DNA of 64,000 bases from Chryseobacterium piperi (GCF_002285635.2 NZ_CP023049.2:4092001-4156000), one strand, 5' to 3'; counted from the first letter of the stretch, positions 23,512 to 33,492 are shown. A program made the numbers and translations. The notes: a model not told the origin generated them from the letters alone.

Positions 23512-26500
23512 TTAATGGCTTGCCGCTAAAGCCTGTTCTTGATCTTGTTTTTGAAGTCTTTTTTTCTTTCTGCTTGGCATTTTTTCATGCAGATATTGGA
23601 AAATCACATACATTACTGGAATGATAAAAATCCCAAATACTACTCCGGTGAACATCCCACCTACTGTACTGTAACCAATAGAGTGATTTCCTTTTGCAGC
23701 AGCTCCTTTTACCCAAAGTAGTGGAAGCATACCAATGATGAACGCAAATGAGGTCATCAAAATCGGTCTCAAACGTAATCTTGAAGCCTGAAGAGCTGAT
23801 TCAATCAATGTTCTTCCTGCTTTTCTCCTCTGAACGGCAAATTCGACAATAAGAATGGCATTTTTTGCCAATAGCCCGACAAGCATGATCAGCCCGACCT
23901 GTACGTAAATATTATTGTCAATCCCTGCTAAGCCTGTGAAGGCAAATACTCCGAATATCCCTGTTGGAATAGTAAGAATAACTGCGAACGGAAGAATATA
24001 ACTTTCATATTGTGCCGCTAATAAGAAATAAACGAATATGATACTTAGAAGAAAAATAAAGACGGTTTGATCTCCTGTTTTAATTTCTTCACGGGTAATT
24101 CCGGTCCATTCATAATTATATCCACGAGGAAGTGATTGCTTGGCTACTTCTTCAACCGCTTTAATGGCATCTCCTGTACTATATCCGGCTTTTGGGGTTC
24201 CGTTGATCGTTACCGCATTAAATAAGTTGTTTCGGGTTACGGTTTCAGGTCCGAATGTTCTTTTTAAAGTAACCAGTTCTTTTGCATGAACCATTCCTCC
24301 CTGATTATTTTTAACATAAATCCCATCAAGAGAGTTAATATCTTTACGGAAAGGGACTTCTGCCTGCGCCATTACCCTGTAATATTTTCCGAATCTGTTA
24401 AAGTCTGTCACGAAATTACTTCCAAAGTAAATTTGCATAGTCTGCATGAGTTCTTTAACGGAAACTCCTAACTGATTAGCTTTGTCTGCATCTACCTCGA
24501 TCGTATACTGAGGGTTGTCTCCGGCAAAAGTGGTGAAGGCAAACTCAATTTCCTTACGTTTCATTAATTCACCAAGAAATGCCTGAGTTGTAGCTCCTAA
24601 TTGTTCAAAAGAACCATTGGTTCTATCCTGCAACATGAATTCAAAACCACTCACGTTACCAAATCCCTGTACAGTCGGGAAGTTAAAGAAGAAGGTACTC
24701 GCATCTTTTACTGAAGCTACTTTTTCGGTTAATGCTGCTGCAAGTTCATCAGGATCTTTAATTGCTCCACGTTCATCATAATCTTTTAATTGCAGGAATC
24801 CAGCTGAATAAGGGGAAGCATTGGCATTACTGATGAAGTTTAATCCATCTGTTGTCCATAAGCTCTTGTTTGAAGTTTCTTTACCCAGAATTTTATCAAT
24901 TTGCTCTGTTGCATTTTTAGTTCTTTCTAATGAACTTCCAGGAGGAGTGTTTACAGCATACATAATGAAACCTTGATCTTCAGTGGGAATAAACCCAGAT
25001 GGTGCTGTTTTGATTAAAAAGATACTTGCCGCAATTAATAGGGCTAAACCTCCTACTGCGATCCACTTCTTTTTAATTAAAAACTTAATACTATAGATGT
25101 ATTTTCTCGTCATATTATCGAAAGCAGTATTAAAAGCATTGAAGAATCTAGCTCCAAATCCTGTTTTCTTACCGTGCTCTCCATGTTCTCCCTGAGGATC
25201 GTTCAACAAAAGAGCACATAAAGCAGGGCTCAATGTCAATGCATTTACAGCCGAAATTAAAATAGCAATAACCAATGTAAAGGCAAACTGTCTGTAGAAA
25301 ACTCCTGCAGGACCTTGCATAAATCCTACCGGAATAAATACAGCAGACATAACCAAAGTAATGGAAATAATGGCTCCCGAAATTTCACTCATTGAGGTTA
25401 TGGTAGCTTTCTCTACCGGCATTCCTGTACGCTCCATCTTGGAGTGGACGGCTTCTACGACGACAATGGCGTCATCTACCACAATACCAATGGCGAGAAC
25501 CAAGGCAAATAAAGTAAGCATATTGATGCTCATTCCAAATAACTGTAGGAAGAAAAAGGTACCGATAATGGCCACAGGAACTGCAATTGCCGGGATCAGT
25601 GTAGATCTGAAATCCTGAAGGAAAATATATACTACAATGAATACCAGGATAAATGCCACAACCAAAGTTTCCACTACCTGATCAATGGATGCATCCAAAA
25701 AGTCTTTGGAATTATATACAGTAATCGGTTTAATTCCTTTAGGAAGCGTAGTTGAGTATTCTTCGATCTGTTTTTCAATCTCAGTTAAAATTTCATTGGC
25801 ATTAGAACCAGCCGATTGTAAAATAGCGAAACCTGCTACAGGTTTTCCTCCATCTAATCTATTGGTTCCTGTATACGTATAAGAACCGAATTCTACTCTG
25901 GCAACATCTTTTAACCTCAGGAATGATCCGTCATTATTGGCTTTGATGGGAATATTCTCATAATCAAGATCTTTATCGAGCTTTCCTTTGTATTTAAGGA
26001 TATACTCATACGTTTCTTTACTTCCTTGCCCAAGACGTCCCGGAGCAGCCTCTAAATTCTGATCCTGAATAGCCTTCATTACTTCCTGCGGTGAAAGATT
26101 ATTATCTGCTAATCGATCCGGCTTTAACCAGATACGCATAGAATAATCTTTTGATCCGAAAATTTGGGCTTCAGCAACCCCAGGGATACGCTGTAGCTGT
26201 GGGATTATATTAATTTTAAGGTAGTTTTGTAAGAAAAGTTCATCATATTGTTTAGGATCTTCACTATACAACCCTGTGAACATAATCATACTGTTCTGTA
26301 CTTTCTGCGTCGAGATTCCGGCTTGAATAACTTCCTGCGGAAGTTGGCTCATTGCTTTGGATACACGGTTTTGAACGTTAACAGCTGCATTACTGGCATC
26401 TGAACCTTGTTTAAAATAGACCGTCAGCGTCATTGCTCCATCATTACTGGAGTTAGATGTCATATATGTCATATTTTCAACCCCGTTCACAGCTTCTTCA

Positions 26501-26694
26501 ATAGGAACTGCAACAGAACGTGCAACCACTTCTGCATTGGCTCCCGGATAATTAGCCGTAACCTGAACAGTTGGTGGCGCAATATCTGGAAATAGGGTGA
26601 TCGGAAGTTGGAAAACCGAAAGTATTCCCAATAATAAGAGTATTATGGAGATGACCGTGGAGAGCACTGGTCTTTCTATAAATTGTTTTAACAT
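23512..26694 (-). CDS. RND efflux permease, HAE1 (AcrB-like) family
   Basis: A 1060-residue inner-membrane pump. The start MLKQFIERPVLSTVISI is typical, as are the periplasmic porter domains and the membrane motif VLAIGIVVDDAIVVVEAVH, which carries the two Asp residues used for proton coupling. The C-terminal membrane half repeats the layout (GLLAKNAILIVEFA). HAE1 pumps export hydrophobic or amphiphilic drugs and detergents; the actual substrate is not given by the sequence. It is the middle gene of a three-gene operon. Confidence 0.95.
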   Translation of the reverse strand: MLKQFIERPVLSTVISIILLLLGILSVFQLPITLFPDIAPPTVQVTANYPGANAEVVARSVAVPIEEAVNGVENMTYMTSNSSNDGAMTLTVYFKQGSDASNAAVNVQNRVSKAMSQLPQEVIQAGISTQKVQNSMIMFTGLYSEDPKQYDELFLQNYLKINIIPQLQRIPGVAEAQIFGSKDYSMRIWLKPDRLADNNLSPQEVMKAIQDQNLEAAPGRLGQGSKETYEYILKYKGKLDKDLDYENIPIKANNDGSFLRLKDVARVEFGSYTYTGTNRLDGGKPVAGFAILQSAGSNANEILTEIEKQIEEYSTTLPKGIKPITVYNSKDFLDASIDQVVETLVVAFILVFIVVYIFLQDFRSTLIPAIAVPVAIIGTFFFLQLFGMSINMLTLFALVLAIGIVVDDAIVVVEAVHSKMERTGMPVEKATITSMSEISGAIISITLVMSAVFIPVGFMQGPAGVFYRQFAFTLVIAILISAVNALTLSPALCALLLNDPQGEHGEHGKKTGFGARFFNAFNTAFDNMTRKYIYSIKFLIKKKWIAVGGLALLIAASIFLIKTAPSGFIPTEDQGFIMYAVNTPPGSSLERTKNATEQIDKILGKETSNKSLWTTDGLNFISNANASPYSAGFLQLKDYDERGAIKDPDELAAALTEKVASVKDASTFFFNFPTVQGFGNVSGFEFMLQDRTNGSFEQLGATTQAFLGELMKRKEIEFAFTTFAGDNPQYTIEVDADKANQLGVSVKELMQTMQIYFGSNFVTDFNRFGKYYRVMAQAEVPFRKDINSLDGIYVKNNQGGMVHAKELVTLKRTFGPETVTRNNLFNAVTINGTPKAGYSTGDAIKAVEEVAKQSLPRGYNYEWTGITREEIKTGDQTVFIFLLSIIFVYFLLAAQYESYILPFAVILTIPTGIFGVFAFTGLAGIDNNIYVQVGLIMLVGLLAKNAILIVEFAVQRRKAGRTLIESALQASRLRLRPILMTSFAFIIGMLPLLWVKGAAAKGNHSIGYSTVGGMFTGVVFGIFIIPVMYVIFQYLHEKMPSRKKKRLQKQDQEQALAASH

Positions 26695-26732
26695 AAGAAG
26701 TTTATTTTTTAGTCTTCTGTATTCACAGAGAT

Positions 26733-27893
26733 TTATTGCAATGGTTTTACTTTAAATAAGCTGTCAGAAGAAATGGCCTTCGGTTGTATTGTTACACCAT
26801 CTTTTAAAGTACCCAGACCAGCGTATACGATTTTATCACCTGCAGCCAGGCCTTCTGAAATAAAGTAATAGCTTTCTGTTTTTCCGGAAATGGTGATTGG
26901 TTTGCTTGTTACTTTTTTATCTTTTCCAAGGACGTATACATACGTTTTATCCTGAACTTCAAAAGTAGATTCCTGCGGAATGGTGACCACATTGGTAAGC
27001 AGTTGAGGTACACGGACTCTTCCGGTATTTCCTGTTCTTAGCGTTCCGTGAACGTTAGGGAATATAGCTCTTACGGTAATCGATCCTGTGCTTCTGTCAA
27101 ATTGTCCATCAATGATGCTCATTTTTCCTCTCTCAGGATAAATACTACCATCAGCAAGTACTAATTCTACCATGGGCATATTTCTCAATTTCTCTTCTAG
27201 CGTAGCTCCGGGATATTTATTTTGAAAAGCAATAAACTCCATTTCACTTAAGGAGAAATAGGCATATATTTCACTGATATCAGATAGTACAGTCAAAGGA
27301 TTAGCATCTGTTCTTGAAATTGAGCTTCCTCTTTTATAAGGGATTCTACCAATATAACCACTTACTGGTGCTGTAACTGTGGTGAACCCTACATTAATTT
27401 TTGCATTTCCAACCGATGCTTTCGCTTGTGCTGCTGCTGCCACTGCAGCTGCATAGTTGGCTTTTGCCGTTTTCATCTGTACGTCAGAAACTACTTTAGC
27501 ATCTACTAGTGGTTGTAGACGATCTACTTCTACTTTGGCTTTTTGAATATTAGCGTTGGCTGCTTGTAAATTTGCCTGCGCCATATTCACTTGTTCGCCA
27601 TAAGCTCTTGAATCAATTTTAAATAATGGCTGCCCTGCTCTTACGTAAGCGCCCTCTTCCACATATATTTTATCTAAGTAACCATCTACTTGTGGTCTTA
27701 TTTCTACATTGTTTTTTCCTTCCAATGAAGTTGGAAGCTCCTGATATGTTGTAGCGGGAGATGAAGTTACCGTGTAAACCGGTAATGCTGGAGCAGCAGG
27801 GGCCTGATTGCTTTCTGCGGCCTTACTGCAATTCTGTAAAAGGATAATACTTGATATAAGTACAATGATCCTAGTTTTTCCAGGTATTTTCAT
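26733..27893 (-). CDS. RND efflux periplasmic adaptor
   Basis: A 386-residue membrane-fusion protein. The N-terminus contains a lipobox ending LLQNC, so it is probably a lipoprotein. Then come the lipoyl-like halves (VEIRPQVDGYLDKIYVEEG and later ITVTAPVSGYIGR-type sequence), a coiled coil rich in Ala at about residues 100-160, and the beta-barrel domain. It links the permease to the outer-membrane duct. First gene of the operon, it lies behind the operator-rich stretch shared with tetR. Confidence 0.95.
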   Translation of the reverse strand: MKIPGKTRIIVLISSIILLQNCSKAAESNQAPAAPALPVYTVTSSPATTYQELPTSLEGKNNVEIRPQVDGYLDKIYVEEGAYVRAGQPLFKIDSRAYGEQVNMAQANLQAANANIQKAKVEVDRLQPLVDAKVVSDVQMKTAKANYAAAVAAAAQAKASVGNAKINVGFTTVTAPVSGYIGRIPYKRGSSISRTDANPLTVLSDISEIYAYFSLSEMEFIAFQNKYPGATLEEKLRNMPMVELVLADGSIYPERGKMSIIDGQFDRSTGSITVRAIFPNVHGTLRTGNTGRVRVPQLLTNVVTIPQESTFEVQDKTYVYVLGKDKKVTSKPITISGKTESYYFISEGLAAGDKIVYAGLGTLKDGVTIQPKAISSDSLFKVKPLQ

Positions 27894-27958
27894 TAAAATT
27901 TATTTTTTTTAGTTAAGTGTTTTAGGTTGAATTATTGAACTATTGTTGTTATTTTTCC

Positions 27959-27969
27959 TAACGATGTTA
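27959..27969. promoter_or_regulatory. Candidate TetR operator 1 (TAACGATGTTA)
   Basis: An inverted repeat TAAC-N3-GTTA, 66 bases before the adaptor gene start. It is the copy nearest the pump operon and the best placed to block its promoter. Confidence 0.6.
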
Positions 27970-28084
27970 ATATTTGAGTTAAAAAAAATTAAAGAATTAT
28001 TAATAGATTAAACGATTGTGTTCATGATTGTAATTTTTAATGTTGTTTTATATATAAAAGTGAGGTATGCTATGTTATTATTTC

Positions 28085-28095
28085 TAACAGTGTTA
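28085..28095. promoter_or_regulatory. Candidate TetR operator 2 (TAACAGTGTTA)
   Basis: Same inverted repeat, in the middle of the gap, preceded by TTATTTC and followed by ATGTTTTTG. Confidence 0.55.
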
Positions 28096-28196
28096 ATGTT
28101 TTTGTGAAAAAAAAACAATTTTTTGTATTGCTTAGTTTAAATTTTAATATGTTTTTATAATATATGCAACTACTTAATAGGTGGTGTTATTTTTCC

Positions 28197-28207
28197 TAAC
28201 GGTGTTA
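28197..28207. promoter_or_regulatory. Candidate TetR operator 3 (TAACGGTGTTA)
   Basis: Same inverted repeat, 20 bases from the end of the tetR gene. Its flanks TTATTTTTCC and ATATTTG equal those of copy 1. Confidence 0.55.
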
Positions 28208-28227
28208 ATATTTGGTTCAAAAAAAAT

Positions 28228-28824
28228 TCATAAAGATTTAATGAAAGCCGAAACTGTTTCATCCAAAGTAGTTTTGTTCATGGTTTCAGGAATATCAGAT
28301 TTACGCATCATCATAATAGATATTAAACCATGTACTGCAGAAAATAAAGCATTGGACATATGGCAGGCATTATCGAGATCAGAACCATTCTTTTTCATGA
28401 TATCATAAGTACAATAATAAAGCATATCCGGGAAAGAAGAAAACTCTTCTTTCATCTGTCCTTTACCGGAGCATTGCATTCCCAGACCAAACATAAGCTG
28501 GTAATACTCTTTGTTCTTAAAAGCAAAATTCCAATAAGCATCTACAATAGCCATTATCTGTTCTTCTGAACTCTCGTGCTTCCTCTGAGCCTTTACAAGT
28601 TCTTTATGTAAAAGATTGAACCCATCAACAGAAATCTCAAATAAAATGGCTTCTTTATTTTCAAAATAATCATAAACAACAGGGGCACTGTATTCAATAG
28701 CATCTGCTATTTTTCGCATGGAAAGTGATCCCCAGCCGTCGGTTTTAGCCAAAGTAAAAGCCGCCTGCAAAATATTTGCTCGGATCGATGCCTTTTCTCT
28801 TTGACGACGTTCATGTAATCCCAT
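28228..28824 (-). CDS. TetR/AcrR family transcriptional regulator
   Basis: A 198-residue repressor-type protein. The N-terminal helix-turn-helix (ANILQAAFTLAKTDGW then SMRKIADAIEYSAPVVYDYF) at residues 17-62 is the TetR_N fold; the rest is the ligand and dimer domain, ending helically. It is encoded upstream of the three-gene RND operon, same strand, and is likely its repressor. A copy of the operator lies before its own start, so autoregulation is expected. The inducer is unknown. Confidence 0.93.
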   Translation of the reverse strand: MGLHERRQREKASIRANILQAAFTLAKTDGWGSLSMRKIADAIEYSAPVVYDYFENKEAILFEISVDGFNLLHKELVKAQRKHESSEEQIMAIVDAYWNFAFKNKEYYQLMFGLGMQCSGKGQMKEEFSSFPDMLYYCTYDIMKKNGSDLDNACHMSNALFSAVHGLISIMMMRKSDIPETMNKTTLDETVSAFIKSL

Positions 28825-28861
28825 AATTAAAAATGATATTTTATTTAGTTAGTATTTTTCC

Positions 28862-28872
28862 TAACAGTGTTT
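28862..28872. promoter_or_regulatory. Candidate TetR operator 4 (TAACAGTGTTT)
   Basis: A TAAC-N3-GTTT version of the repeat, with the same TATTTTTCC left flank, 37 bases before the tetR start. It would support autoregulation. Confidence 0.55.
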
Positions 28873-28974
28873 GCAAAAATACAACCTTTAGGTAATCGCT
28901 TCCAAATATTTTTTCAAATTTAACATTTAACGGAACTTTATATAAGCCGAATTGGGAAATCATAAAAGAAACTT

Positions 28975-28982
28975 TATCTTTG
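28975..28982 (+). promoter_or_regulatory. -7 box of the thioredoxin-family gene (TATCTTTG)
   Basis: TATCTTTG matches the Bacteroidota -7 consensus, with TTG at 28952-28954 and 20 bases between them. The ATG of the gene lies 21 bases downstream of the box. Confidence 0.65.
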
Positions 28983-29003
28983 CAGATAAAGAAAATAAAG
29001 GAT

Positions 29004-29558
29004 ATGAATACTCCCTCAAATATGCTGGCATTAGGAACAAGAGCTCCGTTTTTTGAACTTCCTAATCCTTCAAAAAGTAATGAAATCCAGTCATTAGATG
29101 ACTTGAAAGGAGAAAAAGGTACATTGGTCATCTTTATGTGTAACCATTGCCCATTTGTTCTTCATGTAATTGATAAAATTAATGAGCTGTATGAAGACTA
29201 TAATGAAAGAGGAATAGAATTCATTGCCATTAGTGCTAATGATGTTGAAAAATATCCGGCAGATTCTCCGGAGAAAATGATCGAATTTCAGATTGAAAGA
29301 AATTTTGACTTTCCTTATTTATATGATGAAAGCCAGGCTATCGCTAAAGCTTATGATGCAGCATGTACGCCAGACTTTTATTTCTTCGATGAAAAAATGG
29401 ATCTTGTGTATAGAGGACAGATGGATGATTCCAGACCTGGAAACCATAAAGATGTGACCGGAGAAGATTTGATCATTGCTTTTGAAAACCTTTTATTAGG
29501 AGAACCTCAGGAAGAAATTCAAAGACCAAGTATGGGCTGTAATATTAAATGGAAATAA
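29004..29558 (+). CDS. Thioredoxin-family (AhpC/TSA-type) protein
   Basis: A 184-residue protein. The fold is seen from LGTRAPFFELPNP, then TLVIFMCNHCPFVLHVIDKI, where the redox motif CNHC stands at the start of a helix, and later YDAACTPDFYFFDE with the cis-proline Pro and a second Cys. The ATG at 29004 is chosen because the -7 box lies at 28975-28982, inside the longer frame opening at 28980. No signal peptide, so it is expected in the cytoplasm. It may be a redox protein whose partner is unknown. Confidence 0.85.
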   Translation: MNTPSNMLALGTRAPFFELPNPSKSNEIQSLDDLKGEKGTLVIFMCNHCPFVLHVIDKINELYEDYNERGIEFIAISANDVEKYPADSPEKMIEFQIERNFDFPYLYDESQAIAKAYDAACTPDFYFFDEKMDLVYRGQMDDSRPGNHKDVTGEDLIIAFENLLLGEPQEEIQRPSMGCNIKWK

Positions 29559-29583
29559 TAGATACTATTATATATAATAATCT

Positions 29584-29609
29584 AAATCTGCTCATCAATG
29601 GGCAGATTT
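29584..29609 (+). terminator. Terminator of the thioredoxin-family gene
   Basis: AAATCTGCTC pairs with GGGCAGATTT around ATCAAT and is followed by further T. The pair includes one T-G wobble. Confidence 0.75.
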
Positions 29610-29651
29610 TTTTATTTTAGTTCTCTCGCAGATAAAGAAGATATACAATCT

Positions 29652-30551
29652 TTAAAATGATTTCTGAATTACTTTTATACTTGTGTCTACACTCTCAATT
29701 TTATCATGTGTAGAGTTTTTAATAAATTCTGAAGGTGTTTTCCCTGTATATTTTTTAAACATTCTATTGAAATAGGTAACATTATTAAACCCACAACTAT
29801 AGGAGCATTCGGAGATGCTTTTATCCTGAACCATTAATAAACAGGCTTTATTAATCCGGTACCGATTGACAAATTCGGTGAATGTAATTTGCGTTGCTTT
29901 TTTGAAAAAATTACAAAATGCAGGTAAAGTAAGGTTGGCCAGTTTAGCAACGTCTTCAATATTGATATCTTTATAATAATGATGCTCCACATACGTGAAG
30001 ATATTTTCCAGACGGGTTTTGTTTTTTGAAATAATAGTATGGGGCATTATTTCCTTGTTTAGTAAGTCGTAATCTTTTCGGGTAGAAAGTTCAAAAAGGA
30101 CTTCTAAGAGCAATAGGTATCTTTTGTAGCCTTCGGAATCCAGCATTTCTTTAAGTTTAGGAAGGAGGGCTTTTTTTGTCGCCATGCTGAAATGAATTCC
30201 ATACTTAGAAATTTCCAGTAAGTTTTTAATAGACCTTGCTTCCAGTTCCTCTGGAGGAAACTGTAAAATTTCTTCCCGGAACTGGAGGACTATTTCTTCA
30301 TGAGGATCTATTGAATTCAATCCAAACCCTGAATGAGGAATATTGGATCCAATCAATACCAGATCACCATTTGAATAATTGCTTTTATGATATCCCACAT
30401 GCCTGGTTCCGCTCCCGGAAACAATGCATACCAGTTCTATTTCAGGATGATAATGATATTCCCATTTAAACTCAGAAATGGGAGAGGTATTGTGTAAGGT
30501 ACGAAAAGAACTCTTCTCATCAGGGATGACTCTTTCAAAACTGACTTTCAT
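29652..30551 (-). CDS. AraC family transcriptional regulator
   Basis: A 299-residue regulator. Residues 20-110 form a cupin-like sensing domain (HYHPEIELVCIVSGSGTRHVG), and residues 190-285 contain two helix-turn-helix units ending with the signature SECSYSCGFNNVTYFNRMFKKYTGKTPSEF. It is transcribed divergently from the MFS-trehalase-receptor genes, with a 222-base gap, so it probably controls them. The ligand is presumably a sugar but is not shown. Confidence 0.93.
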   Translation of the reverse strand: MKVSFERVIPDEKSSFRTLHNTSPISEFKWEYHYHPEIELVCIVSGSGTRHVGYHKSNYSNGDLVLIGSNIPHSGFGLNSIDPHEEIVLQFREEILQFPPEELEARSIKNLLEISKYGIHFSMATKKALLPKLKEMLDSEGYKRYLLLLEVLFELSTRKDYDLLNKEIMPHTIISKNKTRLENIFTYVEHHYYKDINIEDVAKLANLTLPAFCNFFKKATQITFTEFVNRYRINKACLLMVQDKSISECSYSCGFNNVTYFNRMFKKYTGKTPSEFIKNSTHDKIESVDTSIKVIQKSF

Positions 30552-30773
30552 TAAATTAATGGTATTTGAGCTATAAAAATAATAATTATATTAATATAGT
30601 TCAAATATTGATTTACTGTGTTAAATTAATGTTAAGTCAAATGCTTCTATCTTAGTCGCCGGGAAAACATTTAATGAAGCATTTTTGTAATTTACCATAG
30701 TAGATTATATCATCATAAAAGGCTTCTGTATGATTCTAAAAAGCTGATGTGATCAGTATATTAAAATAAGAGA

Positions 30774-32003
30774 ATGAAAAACTTCAATATAAAGGCAATT
30801 CTATTTTTAAACTATTTCGTGTTTGCAATTCTATTGAATTCTGTAGGGACGGTTATCTTACAGGTTCAGCAGAATTTTGGAATTTCGAAATCATCAGCAA
30901 GTGTTTTGGAGGGTTTTAAAGATCTACCTATAGCAATTTGCTCTTTTATATTGGCGTCTTTTCTACCGAAAATAGGAATTAAAAACTCAATGCTGATTGC
31001 TCTTTTTCTGGTAAGTTGTATGTGTTTTGTGATGCCTTTTTCAAATGACTTCTGGTTTTTTAAGCTACTATTTGCTATTGTAGGTGTTTCGTTCGCATTA
31101 ATCAAAATATCTGTATTTACTTCTATCGGACTGGTGACGAGTACTGATAAAGAACATTCCAGCTTTATGGGGTTTTTAGAAGGATTTTTTATGATTGGTG
31201 TTTTAGCGGGAAATGTACTTTTCAGCCTATTTATAGATGACCACAATCCTAAGTCCACTTACTGGCTGAATGTATATTGGGTATTGGGTGCCTTATCAGC
31301 ATTATCATTTCTTTTTCTCTTCTTTTCTAAATTGAATGAAAACGAAGCTAAAAGTGAAGCAACTGATCTGGTAGGGGATATTAGAAACAGTATTAGTCTT
31401 TTTAGCTATAAAAAGGTGTTGTTCTTTTTATTGTGTGCATTTCTTTTTGTTTTGGTAGAGCAGAGCTTTCAAACCTGGACACCTACTTTCTATAAAGAAA
31501 TTCTCAAAGTACCTACATCGATGAGTATTCAGGCGGGAGCTGTTTTGGCAGGTGCATTTGCATTGGGGCGGTTTTTGTCAGGATTTTTCTCTAAAAAATT
31601 TAGCTGGATCTATGTAGTTTCCTTTTGTGTAATTGGTTTTGCTATAAGCTTATTATTGGTATTGCCTCTTACGCATAATACGCAGATCGGTGAAGGAACA
31701 AGCTGGCTTAATGCGCCGCTTGTGGTTTACCTGTTTCCATTAATGGGTGGTTTACTGGCTCCGATTTATCCAAGTATCAATTCTGTTATTCTGGCTTCAA
31801 TACCTAAATATTTGCATAGTGCAATGTCAGGGCTTATTGTAGTTTTCTCTGCCATCGGAGGAACGATTGGATCTGTTATTACAGGTTTTGTATTTCAGGA
31901 ATTTAGCGGGCAAAGGGCTTTCTATCTTTCATTGATCCCTCTTGCATTGCTTATTATATCAGCTATTATCATGAATAAATTAAAAATAAACCCTAAAAAA
32001 TAA
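30774..32003 (+). CDS. MFS transporter, probable trehalose uptake
   Basis: A 409-residue inner-membrane carrier with about twelve hydrophobic segments in two halves separated by a charged loop around residues 190-210. Its general pattern resembles sugar-proton symporters of the major facilitator superfamily. The stop codon TAA is immediately followed by the ATG of trehalase, so the two are translationally coupled; this argues that it brings in trehalose or another trehalase substrate. It sits opposite the AraC regulator. Confidence 0.88.
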   Translation: MKNFNIKAILFLNYFVFAILLNSVGTVILQVQQNFGISKSSASVLEGFKDLPIAICSFILASFLPKIGIKNSMLIALFLVSCMCFVMPFSNDFWFFKLLFAIVGVSFALIKISVFTSIGLVTSTDKEHSSFMGFLEGFFMIGVLAGNVLFSLFIDDHNPKSTYWLNVYWVLGALSALSFLFLFFSKLNENEAKSEATDLVGDIRNSISLFSYKKVLFFLLCAFLFVLVEQSFQTWTPTFYKEILKVPTSMSIQAGAVLAGAFALGRFLSGFFSKKFSWIYVVSFCVIGFAISLLLVLPLTHNTQIGEGTSWLNAPLVVYLFPLMGGLLAPIYPSINSVILASIPKYLHSAMSGLIVVFSAIGGTIGSVITGFVFQEFSGQRAFYLSLIPLALLIISAIIMNKLKINPKK

Positions 32004-33482
32004 ATGAATACTCAGCTTTATATTAAGGATATTCAGACTCTTTTTGATGATGTTCAGAGATCTCAGATTTTTGAAGATCAAAAAATGATGACGGATGCAG
32101 TCCCTTTATTTTCTGTTTCAGAAATTAATAAGAAATATGAAAATGAAAAAGGATCGGGAGGTTTTGATCTGAAAACTTTTGTACTTGATCATTTTGATTT
32201 TTTAGGAGCTAAGATTTCTATTCAAAGAGAAGATCATTTACCTATACGTCAACATATAGAGAAACTATGGGATGAATTGACCCGCACTTCTTATCAGGCG
32301 AAAGGAACTCTTCTACAGCTTCCGAAACCTTATATCGTTCCCGGTGGACGCTTTAATGAGTTTTTCTATTGGGACAGTTATTTTATTATGCTTGGATTAC
32401 AGGTATCAGGAAGAATAGAAATGATGGAAAACATTGTTGAAAATTGCTCTTACCTTATTCAAAATGTAGGATTTGTTCCTAATGCAAGCCGGACTCATTT
32501 TCTGAGCAGATCTCAACCACCTTATTTTTCTTTAATGCTTGACCTGCTTGTTGAGACTACTCAGAATGAAGGTCTCTATCTCCAATATCATGATACTTTA
32601 GAAAAAGAATATCAGTTCTGGACGGAAGGAGAAAATGAGCTTGATAATAATTCTCAAATAAAAAGAGTCGCTAAAACTGATAAGGGTGATATTTTAAACC
32701 GGTATTACGATGCAGAAAATCAACCGCGTCCGGAAAGCTATTTAATAGACCTTGAAGATAAAGAGGGAGCTTCGGGAGATGAATTTTACAGAAATATAAG
32801 AAGTGCCTGTGAGTCGGGTTGGGATTTTTCCAGCAGATGGTTTGCAGACGAAGAAACGATACAAACAATAGAAACACTGAATATTGCTGAGGTTGATGTT
32901 AATTGTCTTTTATGGCACTTGGAAAAAACATTAGCAAAATCTTCAGCGCTGCAGAACCTGACAGATAAAGAATATTATTTTACTGAAAGAGCAGAAAATA
33001 GAAGGCGGATAATCAATGCTTATTTCTGGGATGAAAATGCCAAAACGTATAAAGATTATCATCTAAAAAAGCACAAAAAGACAACGTCTGAACATATTGC
33101 TGCTCTTTATCCTTTATTCCTTGGATTGGCCAGTGAAGAACAGGCTAAAGCGGTCTCTGAAACACTAGCTGAAAAATTTCTTTATAAAGGAGGTCTTGTG
33201 ACTACTACGAAACAATCGGGACAGCAGTGGGATCTTCCTAATGCCTGGGCTCCCTATCAGTGGCTTGGGTTTGTTTCAATGACTAACTATGGATTTGCAG
33301 AATTAGCAGATCAAATAAAAAATAACTGGTGCTCCAATGTCGAAAGGGTTTATAACAATACCGGTAAGCTCATGGAAAAATACAATGCATTAGATGATGA
33401 AACGATTGCCGGCGGAGGAGAGTACCCTAATCAGGATGGATTCGGTTGGACTAACGGAGTCTATTTAAAGCTAAAACAATAA
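32004..33482 (+). CDS. Trehalase (GH37), cytoplasmic
   Basis: A 492-residue glycoside hydrolase that splits trehalose into two glucoses. Both family signatures are visible: PGGRFNEFFYWDSY at residues 113-126 and QWDLPNAWAP at 408-417. Asp274 in ESGWDFSSRW is the likely catalytic acid. There is no signal peptide, so it acts in the cytoplasm (TreF-like). It follows the transporter with no gap and is followed by a TonB-dependent receptor ten bases later. Confidence 0.95.
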   Translation: MNTQLYIKDIQTLFDDVQRSQIFEDQKMMTDAVPLFSVSEINKKYENEKGSGGFDLKTFVLDHFDFLGAKISIQREDHLPIRQHIEKLWDELTRTSYQAKGTLLQLPKPYIVPGGRFNEFFYWDSYFIMLGLQVSGRIEMMENIVENCSYLIQNVGFVPNASRTHFLSRSQPPYFSLMLDLLVETTQNEGLYLQYHDTLEKEYQFWTEGENELDNNSQIKRVAKTDKGDILNRYYDAENQPRPESYLIDLEDKEGASGDEFYRNIRSACESGWDFSSRWFADEETIQTIETLNIAEVDVNCLLWHLEKTLAKSSALQNLTDKEYYFTERAENRRRIINAYFWDENAKTYKDYHLKKHKKTTSEHIAALYPLFLGLASEEQAKAVSETLAEKFLYKGGLVTTTKQSGQQWDLPNAWAPYQWLGFVSMTNYGFAELADQIKNNWCSNVERVYNNTGKLMEKYNALDDETIAGGGEYPNQDGFGWTNGVYLKLKQ

Positions 33483-33492
33483 TTAAAACTAT

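Larger units (their letters stand above)
27894..28227. promoter_or_regulatory. Regulatory region of the RND operon with TetR-type operators
   Basis: This 334-base gap has no gene. It holds three copies of TAACnnnGTTA at 27959-27969, 28085-28095 and 28197-28207, each set in a larger shared context (TTTCCTAACnnTGTTAATnTTT). The spacings are 126 and 112 bases, allowing looping or cooperative binding. Being upstream of the pump operon and downstream of the TetR gene, it is the likely control region; a fourth copy is before tetR. Confidence 0.7.
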
